This document shows positions 35,503 to 44,667 of a DNA stretch of 64,000 nt, one piece after another. The first letter of the stretch is position 1, and the number at the start of each line of letters is the position of its first letter. The stretch is taken from the NCBI RefSeq assembly GCF_014595885.1, contig NZ_JABUKC010000001.1, positions 620,001 through 684,000 on the forward strand. The letters run 5' to 3'. Source of the stretch: Microcella alkalica. GTDB taxonomy: Bacteria > Actinomycetota > Actinomycetes > Actinomycetales > Microbacteriaceae. The notes under the pieces are model-generated. The model searched no databases. It had not been told where the DNA came from and saw nothing but the letters and a program-made list of their open reading frames with translations. A program made the translations under genes and the position numbers.

Positions 35503-36153
35503 GTGGCCGAGGTCAAGATCCCGCGTCCGGAGGCGCCGGTGCCGCAGCTGCGCGTCGGCCGCCTGGTGAAGGCGCACGGGCTCAAGGGAGCCCTCAAGCT
35601 CGAGCTTTACACCGACGACCCCGAGCGCCGGTTCACCCCGGGCGCCGAGTTCGCGCTGCAGGTGCCGACGAGCTCGCCGTGGCACGGCCGCACGCTGACG
35701 CTCGCCGAGCTGCGCTGGTACAACGGCCAGCCCGTCGCGTTCTTCGAGGGCGTCGCCGACCGCACCGCCGCTGAATCGCTCGTGAAGGCGATCCTCTGGA
35801 TCGACCAGGATGCCGCCGAGGAGCCCGAGGACGACGCCTGGTACGACTACCAGCTCGTCGGCTTGACGGCGCTGCGCGACGGCGAGCCCGTCGGCCGCGT
35901 CGTGCGCGTCGAGCACTTCCCCGCGCAAGACCTGCTCGTCGTCGACACGGGCGAGCGCGAGGTGCTCATTCCCTTCGTGAGCGCCATCGTGCCGAGCGTC
36001 GACATCGAGACCGGCACCGTGACGCTCACGCCTCCCACTGGGCTCTTCGAGGACATCGCCGAGGAGCCCGAGCCGGCTGCGGCGCCGAGCGCCGAGACGG
36101 GCGACACCGGCGATTCCGGCAACCCCGGCGACCCCGCGCGGCCCGAGCTCTAG
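35503..36153 (+). CDS. rimM: Ribosome maturation factor RimM
   Basis: A 216-residue 16S processing factor that binds S19 during 30S head assembly. The N-terminal RimM domain starts at RVGRLVKAHGLKGALKLELY. A PRC-barrel follows with WYDYQLVGLTALRDGEPVG and EVLIPFVSAIVPSVD. The last 35 residues are a disordered Pro/Glu/Asp/Gly tail. GTG 35503 follows the khpA stop closely. The TAG stop codon is also the first half of the -10 element for trmD. Confidence 0.95.
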   Translation: MAEVKIPRPEAPVPQLRVGRLVKAHGLKGALKLELYTDDPERRFTPGAEFALQVPTSSPWHGRTLTLAELRWYNGQPVAFFEGVADRTAAESLVKAILWIDQDAAEEPEDDAWYDYQLVGLTALRDGEPVGRVVRVEHFPAQDLLVVDTGEREVLIPFVSAIVPSVDIETGTVTLTPPTGLFEDIAEEPEPAAAPSAETGDTGDSGNPGDPARPEL

Positions 36154-36156
36154 GGT
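36151..36156 (+). promoter_or_regulatory. -10 hexamer TAGGGT for trmD, built on the rimM stop codon
   Basis: The rimM stop TAG at 36151-36153 is the start of TAGGGT, which ends six bases before GTG 36163. The trmD gene can therefore be expressed as a leaderless transcript inside the operon. Confidence 0.5.
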
Positions 36157-36162
36157 CGAGTC

Positions 36163-36846
36163 GTGCGCATCGACGTCGTCACGATCTTCCCCGAGTTCTT
36201 CGGGGTGCTCGACGTGTCGCTGCTCGGCAGGGCCAGGCAGGCCGGCGTCATCGATGTGCGCGTGCACGACCTTCGCGATGCCGCGCACGACCGCCACCGC
36301 ACCGTCGACGACACCCCGTACGGCGGCGGCGCCGGCATGGTCATGAAGCCCGAGCCCTGGGGCGAGACGCTCGACGGCATCGTCACGCCGAGCTCGACCC
36401 TCATCGTTCCGAGCCCGGCGGGGCATCCGTTCACCCAGGCGACGGCGCGCGAGCTCGCCGGCCGCGAGCACCTCGTGTTCGCCTGCGGCCGCTACGAGGG
36501 CATCGACCAGCGGGTCGTCGACCACTACGCTGACCGCATCGAGGTGCGCGAGCTCAGTCTCGGCGACTACGTGCTCAACGGCGGGGAGGTGGCGGCGATG
36601 GCGATCATCGAAGCGGTCGGCCGCCTCGTGCCCGGGGTCATCGGCAACCCCGCGAGCCTCGAGGAGGAGAGCCACGAGGCGGGCCTGCTCGAGTACCCGA
36701 GCTACACCAAGCCCGCCGTGTGGCGCGAGCTGGCCGTGCCCGAGGTGCTGCTGAGCGGCAACCACGGTGCGATCGCCGCGTGGCGGCACGAGCGTCAGCT
36801 CGAGCGCACGCGGCGCGTGCGACCCGATCTGATCGGCGGCGAGTGA
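36163..36846 (+). CDS. trmD: tRNA (guanine37-N1)-methyltransferase TrmD
   Basis: A 227-residue SPOUT methyltransferase that makes m1G37 and so prevents frameshifting. Signatures are [55 protein letters not shown] and the trefoil-knot [17 protein letters not shown]. The C-terminal domain has [23 protein letters not shown] 36163 is the conserved start position ([12 protein letters not shown]). The stop overlaps the next start (GTGA at 36843-36846). Confidence 0.96.
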   Translation: MRIDVVTIFPEFFGVLDVSLLGRARQAGVIDVRVHDLRDAAHDRHRTVDDTPYGGGAGMVMKPEPWGETLDGIVTPSSTLIVPSPAGHPFTQATARELAGREHLVFACGRYEGIDQRVVDHYADRIEVRELSLGDYVLNGGEVAAMAIIEAVGRLVPGVIGNPASLEEESHEAGLLEYPSYTKPAVWRELAVPEVLLSGNHGAIAAWRHERQLERTRRVRPDLIGGE

Positions 36847-37325
36847 CCGTGGGCGCGCGACTGTGGATGCTCGCGCAGCCGGCCGTCGCGGCCCTCGCGC
36901 TTGCGGGGTTCGCGGCGGCGATCGCATTCCAGGCCGCGGGCCGCACCGACCTGATCCCCTCCGTGCAGGCGCTCATCACGGCGTCGTTCGTCTACCCGGG
37001 GCTCGCCGTGTCGATGATCGTCAACCAGGCCATCGTGCTCGCCCGGCGGCCCCGCGAGCTCACGACGCTCGAGAAGCTGCTCGTCGTCGCCCAGCTCGGC
37101 ATCGCCGGGCTGCTCGCGCTGACCTCGCTCGAGCCGGGCGCGCTGCTGCTGGGCTTCCTGCTCTGGCCGCTGCTCATCGCGGTGGCGGTCGCGGCGTGCT
37201 GGACGATGACGGCGACGACCGTGCGCTCGCGTCGCGAGCAGCGCCGACCGCTCGAGGAGGGCGATGACGGCGAGCTCGACGACCGCCCGGGCACGGGCGA
37301 GTTCGCGGCGGCGCCCGTCGCGTGA
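36843..37325 (+). CDS. Small membrane protein of unknown function
   Basis: A 160-residue protein with four hydrophobic helices: [55 protein letters not shown] and [20 protein letters not shown] charged C-terminus follows ([20 protein letters not shown]). I do not recognise the family. GTG 36843 overlaps the trmD stop by four bases; a second GTG two codons later is also possible. It lies between trmD and rplS, where many Actinobacteria have nothing or a different gene. Confidence 0.65.
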   Translation: MTVGARLWMLAQPAVAALALAGFAAAIAFQAAGRTDLIPSVQALITASFVYPGLAVSMIVNQAIVLARRPRELTTLEKLLVVAQLGIAGLLALTSLEPGALLLGFLLWPLLIAVAVAACWTMTATTVRSRREQRRPLEEGDDGELDDRPGTGEFAAAPVA

Positions 37326-37365
37326 GGGCGGCGCCCGTCGTCGGAGGGCGCTCGGCCGAGCTGCC

Positions 37366-38133
37366 TCAGCCCCGAGCGGTGAGCACGAGCGGCCCGTCGG
37401 CCGTGATGGCGACCGTGTGCTCGGCGTGCGCGGCGCGCGCGCCGGTGCGGCTGCGCAGCGTCCATCCGTCGGCGTCGGTGTAGATCTCGTCGGTGTCGTG
37501 GATGAACCACGGCTCGATCGCGATCACGAGGCCTGCCTTGAGCTTGAGGCCCCGACCGGCGCGCCCGTCGTTGGGCACGTGGAGGTCGCCGTGCATCGTG
37601 CGGCCGACGCTGTGACCGCCGAAGTCGAGGTTCACGAGCAGGCCGGCGTCGTGAGCGACGTCGCCGATCGCGGCGGAGATGTCGCCGAGTCGGCCCCCGA
37701 CGCGCGCCGCGTCGATGCCGGCGGCGAGGGCGCGCTCGGTCGTGGCGATGAGGCGCAGATCCTCCTCGCGAGGCGTGCCCACGACGATCGTCGTCGCCGA
37801 GTCGGCCACCCAGCCGTCGACGGAAGCGGCGAAGTCGAGCGAGAGCACGTCGCCGTCGCGCAGCACGTAGTCGTGCGGCAGACCGTGCAGCGCCGCGTCG
37901 TTGACCGAGGTGCAGATGACCTTGCCGAACGGCGAGCCGCCGAACGAGGGGTGGTAGTCGATGTAGCAGCTCTCGGCGCCCTGCGCCCGGATCATCTCGT
38001 GCGCGAGGGCGTCGAGCTCGAGCAGATTGACGCCCACGGCGGCGGCGGCGCTGGTGGCCTCGATGACGCTCGCGACGAAGCGTCCCGCCGGTCGCATCTG
38101 CTCGATCTCGGCGGGGGTTCTCAGTTCGATCAT
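37366..38133 (-). CDS. map: Methionine aminopeptidase, type I
   Basis: A 255-residue enzyme that removes N-terminal methionine from new proteins. Metal ligands are visible: Asp in [19 protein letters not shown] (two aspartates), His in [12 protein letters not shown], Glu in [11 protein letters not shown] and Glu in [11 protein letters not shown]. The substrate-side His lies in [11 protein letters not shown]. The start follows the upstream TetR stop by 22 bases, so the two form an operon. Actinobacteria usually also carry a map gene in the secY-adk-infA cluster, so this may be a second copy. That cluster is outside the window. Confidence 0.93.
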   Translation of the reverse strand: MIELRTPAEIEQMRPAGRFVASVIEATSAAAAVGVNLLELDALAHEMIRAQGAESCYIDYHPSFGGSPFGKVICTSVNDAALHGLPHDYVLRDGDVLSLDFAASVDGWVADSATTIVVGTPREEDLRLIATTERALAAGIDAARVGGRLGDISAAIGDVAHDAGLLVNLDFGGHSVGRTMHGDLHVPNDGRAGRGLKLKAGLVIAIEPWFIHDTDEIYTDADGWTLRSRTGARAAHAEHTVAITADGPLVLTARG

Positions 38134-38155
38134 GGGAGCTCTCGGTGGGCCGCCG

Positions 38156-38809
38156 TCAGGGGCGGGGGAGCGGGATGTGCGTCTTCAAGTATGCGGTGCA
38201 CAGCTCGCGCGTCGACTCGATGAAGCGCTCGTCGCCGTTGGGGTCGAGCTGGAACGCCCGCCCCAGCAGACCGCTCGCGATCTCGACGGCGACCTCCACG
38301 TGGAAGACCAGGTCGTCGTCGGGCTCGAAGTCGTAGGTCTGCCCGATCTGCTGCGCGAACGCCCGCGCCAGGATCGAGTTGTTGCTGAGCTCCGGGTTCA
38401 GGAACCGCTGGTCGATGACGTCGCCGAACCGCAGCGCGCGGAAGCCCGGCACCTCGCGGTTCATCTCGACGAAGATGTCGAGCGTGCGGTCGAACGACGA
38501 CCAGGGCTCGGGCGGCGAGTTCTCGACGTTCTCGCGCACTCGCTCGAGGTACTGCTCCATGTTGCGCACGGCGAGCGCGCGCAGCAGCGTCTGGATGTTC
38601 GGGAAGTAGCGGTAGACGACGCCGACCGAGCTCTTGGAGCGCTTCGCCACCGCGCTCGTGGTGACGCCGTCGATGCCGCCCTCGTCGACGAGCACCGCGG
38701 CCGCGTCGAGCAGCGTCTCGATGCGCTCAGCGCTGCGCTGCTGGATCGGCTCGGTGCGCATGACGACCTTGTCGGTCGCGAGCGTCGGTTCCTGCGTCTC
38801 GTCGGACAT
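38156..38809 (-). CDS. TetR-family transcriptional regulator upstream of map
   Basis: A 217-residue regulator. The helix-turn-helix is at about residues 20-65: [20 protein letters not shown], then [22 protein letters not shown]. The C-terminal domain carries a TetR_C-like [22 protein letters not shown] 38809 follows GGGGAGAGACGG. It is co-transcribed with map, which makes a role in controlling a second methionine aminopeptidase possible, and it is divergent from rplS. No operator could be fixed by eye. Confidence 0.82.
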   Translation of the reverse strand: MSDETQEPTLATDKVVMRTEPIQQRSAERIETLLDAAAVLVDEGGIDGVTTSAVAKRSKSSVGVVYRYFPNIQTLLRALAVRNMEQYLERVRENVENSPPEPWSSFDRTLDIFVEMNREVPGFRALRFGDVIDQRFLNPELSNNSILARAFAQQIGQTYDFEPDDDLVFHVEVAVEIASGLLGRAFQLDPNGDERFIESTRELCTAYLKTHIPLPRP

Positions 38810-39013
38810 CGCCCGTCTCTCCCCCTCGGCAGCGCCCGGGCGTCGGCGCGAGCGCTCGCGCGGATTCGCCGGACGGCGCCCAGTATGGCATCATTTCACT
38901 TTGTGCCTCGGCACGGCTCTGCCGCAGGGGAGCCGTCGCCACCGGGGCCTGCACACCCCACGACATCCTTCCTACCGCGACCGACCTGCGGCCGTCGCAG
39001 AGAGCGAACAGCC

Positions 39014-39361
39014 ATGCACATCCTCGACCACGTCGACGCAGCCAGCCTGCGGTCCGACATCCCCGAGTTCCGCGCCGGCGACACCGTCAAGGTGCACGTC
39101 AACATCGTCGAGGGCAACCGCTCGCGCATCCAGGTCTTCCAGGGCGTCGTCATCGGCCGCTCGGGCGAGGGCGTCCGCGAGACCTTCACGGTGCGCAAGG
39201 TCAGCTTCCAGGTCGGCGTCGAGCGCACCTTCCCCGTGCACTCCCCGGTCATCGACCACATCGAGGTCGTCACCCGCGGCGACGTGCGCCGCGCCAAGCT
39301 CTACTACCTGCGCGGCCTCCGCGGCAAGAAGGCGAAGATCAAGGAGAAGCGCGACAGCTAG
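39014..39361 (+). CDS. rplS: 50S ribosomal protein L19
   Basis: A 115-residue L19 at the 30S-50S interface. Core signatures are [59 protein letters not shown] and [21 protein letters not shown] 39014 is the conserved start. An untranslated leader of roughly 100-130 bases separates it from the TetR gene; a possible TATGGC -10 element lies near 38884. An intrinsic terminator follows the stop. Confidence 0.97.
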   Translation: MHILDHVDAASLRSDIPEFRAGDTVKVHVNIVEGNRSRIQVFQGVVIGRSGEGVRETFTVRKVSFQVGVERTFPVHSPVIDHIEVVTRGDVRRAKLYYLRGLRGKKAKIKEKRDS

Positions 39362-39380
39362 GCTGTCGAGCGCACTCGAC

Positions 39381-39412
39381 AAGGGCCCCGTCGGCATCTC
39401 GACGGGGCCCTT
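39381..39412 (+). terminator. Intrinsic terminator downstream of rplS
   Basis: AAGGGCCCCGTCG at 39381-39393 pairs perfectly with CGACGGGGCCCTT at 39400-39412 over a six-base loop. A short TTCC follows. Confidence 0.85.
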
Positions 39413-39491
39413 CCGTCATCTCGGGCACGACCCTTTCCCCGAGGTGGGCGGGTCGGCCGCGGCGGGTCCGCTGCCTGCGCGGGGTGCCGCC

Positions 39492-39497
39492 TAGACT
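39492..39497 (+). promoter_or_regulatory. -10 hexamer TAGACT upstream of lepB
   Basis: TAGACT leaves a leader of about 16 bases before ATG 39520 that contains the ribosome site AGGGGAG. This supports the inner ATG over an upstream GTG/ATG in the same frame. Confidence 0.5.
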
Positions 39498-39519
39498 GAT
39501 CGTGAGGCACAGGGGAGTC

Positions 39520-40329
39520 ATGGACGAGAACGCAGCGCAGCCGGCGGACGCGGCATCCCCGTCGCCCGACGAGCGCGTCGAGGCCGGTTCCGCGACGCGG
39601 GCGGCCGACTCCGTCGATGAGCGCCCGAGCCGCCGTCGCGGTGTGCTGCTCTTCCTGCGCGACGTCGTCGTCATCGTCGGCGTCGCTCTGCTGATTTCGT
39701 TCCTCATCAAGACGTTCCTCATCCGCTCCTTCTACATCCCGAGCGACTCGATGATGGACACCCTCGTGCAGAACGACCGCATCATCGTCAACCAGCTCGT
39801 GCCCGAGGTCGTGCCGATCGAGCGCGGCGACGTCGTCGTGTTCCGCGATCCGGGCGGGTGGCTCGCGCCGCTGCCCGAGCAGGAGACGACGCCCATCCAG
39901 GCCGCCTTCGACTGGCTCGGCTCGCTCGTGGGCCTCTCCGCCTCCGACAGCGAGGAGCACCTGGTCAAGCGCGTCATCGGCCTGCCAGGCGACCGCGTGA
40001 CCTGCTGCAACGACCTCGGTCAGATGAGCGTCAACGGCGTGCCCCTCGAGGAGCCCTATGTCCGACTCCCGGCCGGCGTGACTGCCGCGAGCGGCGAGGA
40101 CTTCCAGGTCGAGGTGCCCGCCGACTCGCTCTGGGTCATGGGCGACAACCGCTACGACTCGTGCGACTCGCGGTGCAACCGCAACACCTTCACCGAGGGC
40201 TTCGTGCCGTTCGACGACGTCGTCGGTCGCGCCGTCGTCATCAGCTGGCCGCTGGACCGCTGGACCTGGCTCGACAACTACCCCTTCGTGTTCGACGGCG
40301 TCGGCGACGCCTCCGCCCCTGCCGAGTGA
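39520..40329 (+). CDS. lepB: Signal peptidase I
   Basis: A 269-residue type I signal peptidase. A 40-residue cytoplasmic Ala/Asp/Glu/Ser-rich part is followed by one membrane helix (LRDVVVIVGVALLISFLIKT). The catalytic Ser77 lies in YIPSDSMMDTL and Lys150 in HLVKRVIGLPGD. The final box is WVMGDNRYDSCDSR. Four extracytoplasmic cysteines occur in two places, TCCND and SCDSRC, which could form disulphides. The start has AGGGGAG upstream. It lies between rplS and rnhB, as in many Actinobacteria. Confidence 0.94.
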   Translation: MDENAAQPADAASPSPDERVEAGSATRAADSVDERPSRRRGVLLFLRDVVVIVGVALLISFLIKTFLIRSFYIPSDSMMDTLVQNDRIIVNQLVPEVVPIERGDVVVFRDPGGWLAPLPEQETTPIQAAFDWLGSLVGLSASDSEEHLVKRVIGLPGDRVTCCNDLGQMSVNGVPLEEPYVRLPAGVTAASGEDFQVEVPADSLWVMGDNRYDSCDSRCNRNTFTEGFVPFDDVVGRAVVISWPLDRWTWLDNYPFVFDGVGDASAPAE

Positions 40330-40332
40330 CCG

Positions 40333-41013
40333 GTGCCGGTCGCTGACCCCACTCTCGACGTCGAGGCCGCCCTGCTGGAGCAGGGCGCCCCCGTCGTCAT
40401 CGGCATCGACGAGGTGGGCCGCGGTGCGATCGCGGGCGTCGTCGCGGTCGGCGCGTGCGCGATCGTCTCGGTGGCGGATGCCCCTCCCGCGGGCCTGCGC
40501 GACTCCAAGCTGCTCAGCGCCCCGCGTCGTGCCGCGGTCGAACCGCTCGTGCACGCGTGGGCGGCGGCCGTGGCGGTCGGCGAGGCCGAGCCGGCCGAGG
40601 TCGACGAGCTCGGCATCGTGGCGGCGCTCGGCCTCGCGGGTCGGCGGGCCCTGGTGCGCCTGTTCGAGCTCGGCGTCGACGTGGGCGGCTCCACGGTGCT
40701 GCTCGACGGCAGCCACGACTGGCTCACTCCCGCGCTGGTCTCGCCGCCGCGCGTGCTCGCGCGCGTCAAGGCTGACCGCGACTGCGCGGCGGTGGCGGGA
40801 GCATCCGTCGTCGCGAAGCAGCATCGCGACGCGCTCATGGTCGCCGACCACGACCGCTGGCCGGTCTACGGCTGGTCGGGCAACAAGGGCTACGGCAGCG
40901 CCGCGCACCTCGCGGCGATCGCCGAGCACGGCCCGTCGGCGCGGCATCGGCTGACCTGGTTGCGCTCGTCGGCCGCAGCGGCCGCCGCGGAGCAGCTGCC
41001 CATCTCGGTCTAG
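40333..41013 (+). CDS. rnhB: Ribonuclease HII
   Basis: A 226-residue RNase H2 that removes ribonucleotides from DNA. The active site is in VIGIDEVGRGAIAGVVAVGA (Asp-Glu), with the third Asp in VLLDGSHDWLTP and the fourth in RVKADRDCAAVAGASVVAK. The C-terminal YGWSGNKGYGSAAHLAAI is typical. GTG 40333 lies three bases after the lepB stop. The rare codon run GGA-GCA-TCC recurs at 40798-40806. Its TAG stop forms part of the -10 element for the next gene. Confidence 0.95.
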   Translation: MPVADPTLDVEAALLEQGAPVVIGIDEVGRGAIAGVVAVGACAIVSVADAPPAGLRDSKLLSAPRRAAVEPLVHAWAAAVAVGEAEPAEVDELGIVAALGLAGRRALVRLFELGVDVGGSTVLLDGSHDWLTPALVSPPRVLARVKADRDCAAVAGASVVAKQHRDALMVADHDRWPVYGWSGNKGYGSAAHLAAIAEHGPSARHRLTWLRSSAAAAAAEQLPISV

Positions 41014-41016
41014 ACT
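41011..41016 (+). promoter_or_regulatory. -10 hexamer TAGACT built on the rnhB stop codon
   Basis: The TAG stop of rnhB is the first half of TAGACT, which ends seven bases before ATG 41024 of the DUF2469 gene. A leaderless transcript would start at that ATG. Confidence 0.55.
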
Positions 41017-41023
41017 GCGTGCG

Positions 41024-41347
41024 ATGGACGACGACGATTTCGAGGACTACGACCGCGAGGTCGAGCTCGCCCTCTACCGCGAGTACCGCGACGTGGTGTC
41101 GCAGTTCCAGTACGTGGTCGAGACCGAGCGGCGCTTCTACCTCGCCAATGAGGTGACGCAGGTCGTGCGCGAGGTCGCCGGTGACTTCTTCTTCGAGCTG
41201 ACCCTCACCGACGTGTGGGTGTGGGATGTCTACCGCAGCGACCGCTTCGTCAAGAGCGTCAAGGTGCTGACCTTCAAGGACGTCAACGTCGAGGAGCTCG
41301 GCAAGAAGGAGCTCAAGCTGCCCAAGGAGCTCGCGCTCGACGAGTAG
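41024..41347 (+). CDS. DUF2469 family protein
   Basis: A 107-residue actinobacterial protein of unknown function. It has a very acidic N-terminus ([20 protein letters not shown]), then [16 protein letters not shown] and [20 protein letters not shown]. The gene almost always sits between rnhB and yraN in Actinobacteria, which makes the assignment secure, although its role is unknown. Confidence 0.9.
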   Translation: MDDDDFEDYDREVELALYREYRDVVSQFQYVVETERRFYLANEVTQVVREVAGDFFFELTLTDVWVWDVYRSDRFVKSVKVLTFKDVNVEELGKKELKLPKELALDE

Positions 41348-41454
41348 AGCCTCCGCTCCTCCCCAGGCCCCCCTCTGGGCTCTTCTCCCGCGGTTCGCGG
41401 CTGCGCCGCCGTGCGCGGGCGGATGCTCGGCCATCCTCCTGCGCAGGAGGAACC

Positions 41455-41805
41455 ATGGCGCGCAAAGACGTACTGGGTCGCACGGGTGAGCAGCTCGCGG
41501 TCGACCACCTGATCGACCAGGGCTTCGAGATCATCGAGCGCAACTGGCGCTGCCGCGACGGCGAGATCGACATCGTCGCGCGCGAGGGCCGCACGACCGT
41601 CGTCGTGGAGGTGAAGACGCGCGGCGGCACCGCGTACGGGCATCCGCTCGAGGCGATCACGCCCGTGAAGCTCGCCCGACTGCGCAGGCTCGCCGGGGCG
41701 TGGTGCGCCGCGCACGGGCCCGTCACGGCCCTGCGGATCGACGCCATCGCGGTCGTCGCGGGCCGCGCGGGCATCGAGATCGAGCACGTCAGGCAGGTGG
41801 CCTGA
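41455..41805 (+). CDS. YraN family (UPF0102) endonuclease-like protein
   Basis: A 116-residue Holliday-junction-resolvase-like fold. The PD-(D/E)xK core is visible in [20 protein letters not shown] followed by VEVKTRGG. The N-terminal [19 protein letters not shown] is the family signature. ATG 41455 follows GCAGGAGGAACC, a strong ribosome site. Its stop overlaps the comM start (TGATG). Confidence 0.92.
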   Translation: MARKDVLGRTGEQLAVDHLIDQGFEIIERNWRCRDGEIDIVAREGRTTVVVEVKTRGGTAYGHPLEAITPVKLARLRRLAGAWCAAHGPVTALRIDAIAVVAGRAGIEIEHVRQVA

Positions 41806-43337
41806 TGCCGGTCGCGCGCACGAGGGCCGTCGCCCTGACGGGCGTCGAGGGCGCGCTCGTCGAGATCGAGGCCGACCTCGCCAACGGGCTGCCGGCCTTC
41901 ACGATCATCGGGCTGCCCGACGCGGCGCTCGGCGAGGCGAAAGACCGGGTGCGCTCGGCCGCCGCGAACTCCGGCGTCGAGCTGCCGGCCCGCAAGGTCA
42001 CCGTCAATCTCTCCCCGGCGTCGCTGCCCAAGCACGGCTCGGGCTTCGACGTCGGCATCGCCGTGGCGGCGCTCGCCACGACCGGTGCGCTCGCACTCGA
42101 CCGGGTGGCCGAGACGGTGCACATCGGCGAGCTCGGGCTCGACGGGCGGCTCCGCCCCGTCGCGGGGGTGCTGCCCGCGGTGCTCGCGGCGCGGCGTTCG
42201 GGCGCGCGGCTCGTCGTGGTGCCGTGGGGCAACCGTGACGAGGCCGAGCTCGTGCCGGGCATCCGCGTCGTGGCGGCAGCGACACTGCGCGACGTGCTCG
42301 CGCTGCACGGCGCCGAGCTCGAGACGCCGGCCGAACCCGTCGAGCCGATCGCCGGGCCGCCGGTGGCCGCGGCGCGCGAGACGGGCGGCGACCTCGCCGA
42401 CGTCATAGGGCATCCCGAGGCGATCGAGGCGCTGCAGGTGGCCGCGGTCGGCGGGCACCACCTGATGATGCTCGGGCCGCCCGGCGCGGGCAAGACGCTG
42501 CTCGCCTCGCGCCTGCCCGGGCTGCTGCCCGACCTCGACGTCGACGCGGCGATCGAGGTCTCGTCGGTGCGCTCGCTCGCCGGGCTCGGCGTGGGCTCGG
42601 CGCTCGAGACGAGGCCTCCCTTCGAGGCGCCCCACCACAGCGCGACGATGGCCGCGCTGGTGGGCGGCGGCAGCGGGCTCATCCGCCCCGGGGCGATCTC
42701 GCGGGCCGGGCATGGCGTGCTCTTCCTCGACGAGGCGCCGGAATTCTCCAGCGTCGTGCTCGACGCGCTGCGCCAGCCTCTCGAGACGGGCGAGATCACG
42801 ATCCACCGTGCCCGCACCGTCGCTCGGTTCCCGGCGCGCTTCCAGCTCGTGCTCGCCGCGAACCCGTGCCCGTGCGGGCAGGCCGGCACGGGGGACGACG
42901 AGTGCACGTGCACGCCGAACACGCGGCGGCGCTATCTCGCCCGGCTCTCGGGGCCGCTGCTCGACCGCGTCGACCTGCGCCTGACCGTGCGGCGCGTGGG
43001 CTCGGTGCAGCTGACCGGTTCGGCGTCGGGCTCCCTCACGACGGCCGCCGCGCGCGAGCGGGTCGCGGCGGCGCGACGGCGCACGGCGTCCCGCTGGGGG
43101 CAGGAGGGCTGGCGGCTCAACGCCCACGTCCCCGGTGCGGTGCTGCGCGGGCCTCGCTGGCGCCTCGAGCCGCGCGAGCGCGCGCTCCTCGACCGCGCGC
43201 TCGAGCGCGGCGCCCTGACCATGCGCGGCTACGACCGCGTGCTCCGCGTCGCGTGGAGCATCGCCGATCTCGACGGCGACGATCGCCCGCTCGCCGAGCA
43301 CGTCGGCCGAGCGCTGTTCCTGCGGAAGGGGATCTGA
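41805..43337 (+). CDS. comM: ComM/YifB family Mg-chelatase-like AAA ATPase
   Basis: A 510-residue AAA+ protein that promotes branch migration during natural transformation in other bacteria. The N-terminal Lon-like domain spans about 20-160 (IIGLPDAALGEAKDRVRSA). Walker A is GPPGAGKTLLA and Walker B is HGVLFLDEAPEF. A four-cysteine insertion lies in NPCPCGQ...CTC. The C-terminal Mg-chelatase domain has SGPLLDRVDLRL and RALERGALTMRGYDRVLRVA. ATG 41805 overlaps the yraN stop. Downstream dprA starts within its stop codon (TGATGA), so the three are coupled. Confidence 0.94.
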   Translation: MPVARTRAVALTGVEGALVEIEADLANGLPAFTIIGLPDAALGEAKDRVRSAAANSGVELPARKVTVNLSPASLPKHGSGFDVGIAVAALATTGALALDRVAETVHIGELGLDGRLRPVAGVLPAVLAARRSGARLVVVPWGNRDEAELVPGIRVVAAATLRDVLALHGAELETPAEPVEPIAGPPVAAARETGGDLADVIGHPEAIEALQVAAVGGHHLMMLGPPGAGKTLLASRLPGLLPDLDVDAAIEVSSVRSLAGLGVGSALETRPPFEAPHHSATMAALVGGGSGLIRPGAISRAGHGVLFLDEAPEFSSVVLDALRQPLETGEITIHRARTVARFPARFQLVLAANPCPCGQAGTGDDECTCTPNTRRRYLARLSGPLLDRVDLRLTVRRVGSVQLTGSASGSLTTAAARERVAAARRRTASRWGQEGWRLNAHVPGAVLRGPRWRLEPRERALLDRALERGALTMRGYDRVLRVAWSIADLDGDDRPLAEHVGRALFLRKGI

Positions 43338-44575
43338 TGATCGACTGGTCAATGCCGGCGCACGAGCGCGCGGCGCTCGTCACCGGGGTGGGGCGCTCGC
43401 CCGACTCGGAGGGCGACGTGCAGGAGGCGCTCGCGCGAGCGCTGTGGAGCATCCTCGTCGAGCCGGGTGATGGCGACGCGGGGCTCCTGCTCGGTGCGGT
43501 CGGTGCGATCGAAGCGGCGAGGCTGCTGCTGGAGGAGCCCGTGCCGCGTCGCCTCGTCGAGGCGACCCAGGGCGAGGTGGCGGATACCCGGGCGAAGGCC
43601 GCGATCGCGCGCTGGCTGCCGCGCCGCCGTCACGACGACCTCGTGCGGGCGCTGCGCTCCGCGCAGCGGGTCGGCGCGACGCTCGTGGTGCCCGGTGACC
43701 TCGACTGGCCCGCCTCACTCGACGACCTCGGCCCCCACGCCCCGGTCGCCCTCTGGGTGCGGGGCGACCCCGCGCTGCTGCGCCGTGACGGCATCGCCGT
43801 CGTCGGCGCTCGCGCGGCCACCGGCTATGGCGAGCACGTCGCGATGGAGCTCGCGGCCGGGCTCGTGCAGCGCGACCTCGCCGTCGTCTCCGGAGGCGCC
43901 TACGGCATCGACGGCATGGCTCATCGCGCGGCGCTCGCGTCAAGCGGCGACACGGTCGCCGTCCTCGCCGGCGGCGTCGATCGGTTCTACCCGACCGGGC
44001 ATGACGGGCTGCTGACCCGTATTGCTCAGCAGGGGGCGGTCGTCGCCGAGGCGCCCTGCGGCACGGCGCCGACGCGGTGGCGCTTCCTCGAGCGCAATCG
44101 CGTCATCGCGGCGCTCGCCGGCGCCACGGTCGTCGTCGAGGCGGGCCGCCGATCCGGCGCCCTCAGCACCGCCCGCGCCGCGCTCAAGCTCGGCCGGCCC
44201 GTCGGCGTCGTGCCCGGCCCCGTCACGAGCGCCGCGAGTGCCGGGTGTCACGCCTTCCTGCGCGAGCAGCACGCCGAGTGCGTCACGAGCGCGGCGGAGG
44301 CCGCCGCGCTGCTGCCGAGCACGCGGGCGGCGGTGCTGGAGGAGCTCGACGCCGTCGAGGTCGGGGCCGGCTCGTCGCACTGGGATCCCGACGGGCTCCG
44401 CACGCGCGTGCTCGACGCACTGCGGCCCCGCAGGGAGCAGAGCGTCGACGAGCTCGCACGCGCCGTCGGGGAGTCGGCCGCGCGGATCCGCTCCGCGCTC
44501 GGGGCGCTCGCGCTCGACGACCGCGCGGAAGCCCGCGATCGCGGCTGGGTGCGGCGAGCGGCGCCGGTGGGCTGA
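43337..44575 (+). CDS. dprA: DNA-processing protein DprA
   Basis: A 412-residue protein that loads RecA on incoming single-stranded DNA. The Rossmann core is at about residues 150-330: AVVGARAATGYGEHVAMELA, VVSGGAYGIDGMAHRAAL, AVLAGGVDRFYPTGH, FLERNRVIAALAGATVVVEA and RSGALSTARAALKLGRPVGV. An N-terminal helical region and a C-terminal winged helix (DELARAVGESAARIRSALGAL) flank it. Overlap with comM implies joint translation. Whether the host is naturally transformable cannot be judged from these two genes. Confidence 0.94.
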   Translation: MIDWSMPAHERAALVTGVGRSPDSEGDVQEALARALWSILVEPGDGDAGLLLGAVGAIEAARLLLEEPVPRRLVEATQGEVADTRAKAAIARWLPRRRHDDLVRALRSAQRVGATLVVPGDLDWPASLDDLGPHAPVALWVRGDPALLRRDGIAVVGARAATGYGEHVAMELAAGLVQRDLAVVSGGAYGIDGMAHRAALASSGDTVAVLAGGVDRFYPTGHDGLLTRIAQQGAVVAEAPCGTAPTRWRFLERNRVIAALAGATVVVEAGRRSGALSTARAALKLGRPVGVVPGPVTSAASAGCHAFLREQHAECVTSAAEAAALLPSTRAAVLEELDAVEVGAGSSHWDPDGLRTRVLDALRPRREQSVDELARAVGESAARIRSALGALALDDRAEARDRGWVRRAAPVG

Positions 44576-44655
44576 GCACGGAGGTCGGAACGTCAGGAAC
44601 GGTCGGGAACAATCAGGATCGGGGCAGAAGGCGAACGGAGTTCAGAGCCGAGCGC

Positions 44656-44661
44656 TAGGGT
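44656..44661 (+). promoter_or_regulatory. -10 hexamer TAGGGT that favours the GTG start of the phosphoesterase
   Basis: TAGGGT ends six bases before GTG 44668, which is directly followed by ATG 44671. The spacing fits the GTG as leaderless start. Confidence 0.5.
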
Positions 44662-44667
44662 GCTCCC

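Noticed and set aside
37307-37341. Direct repeat GGCGGCGCCCGTCG
   Set aside because: Two short GC-rich copies only, explainable by local duplication; no function suggested.
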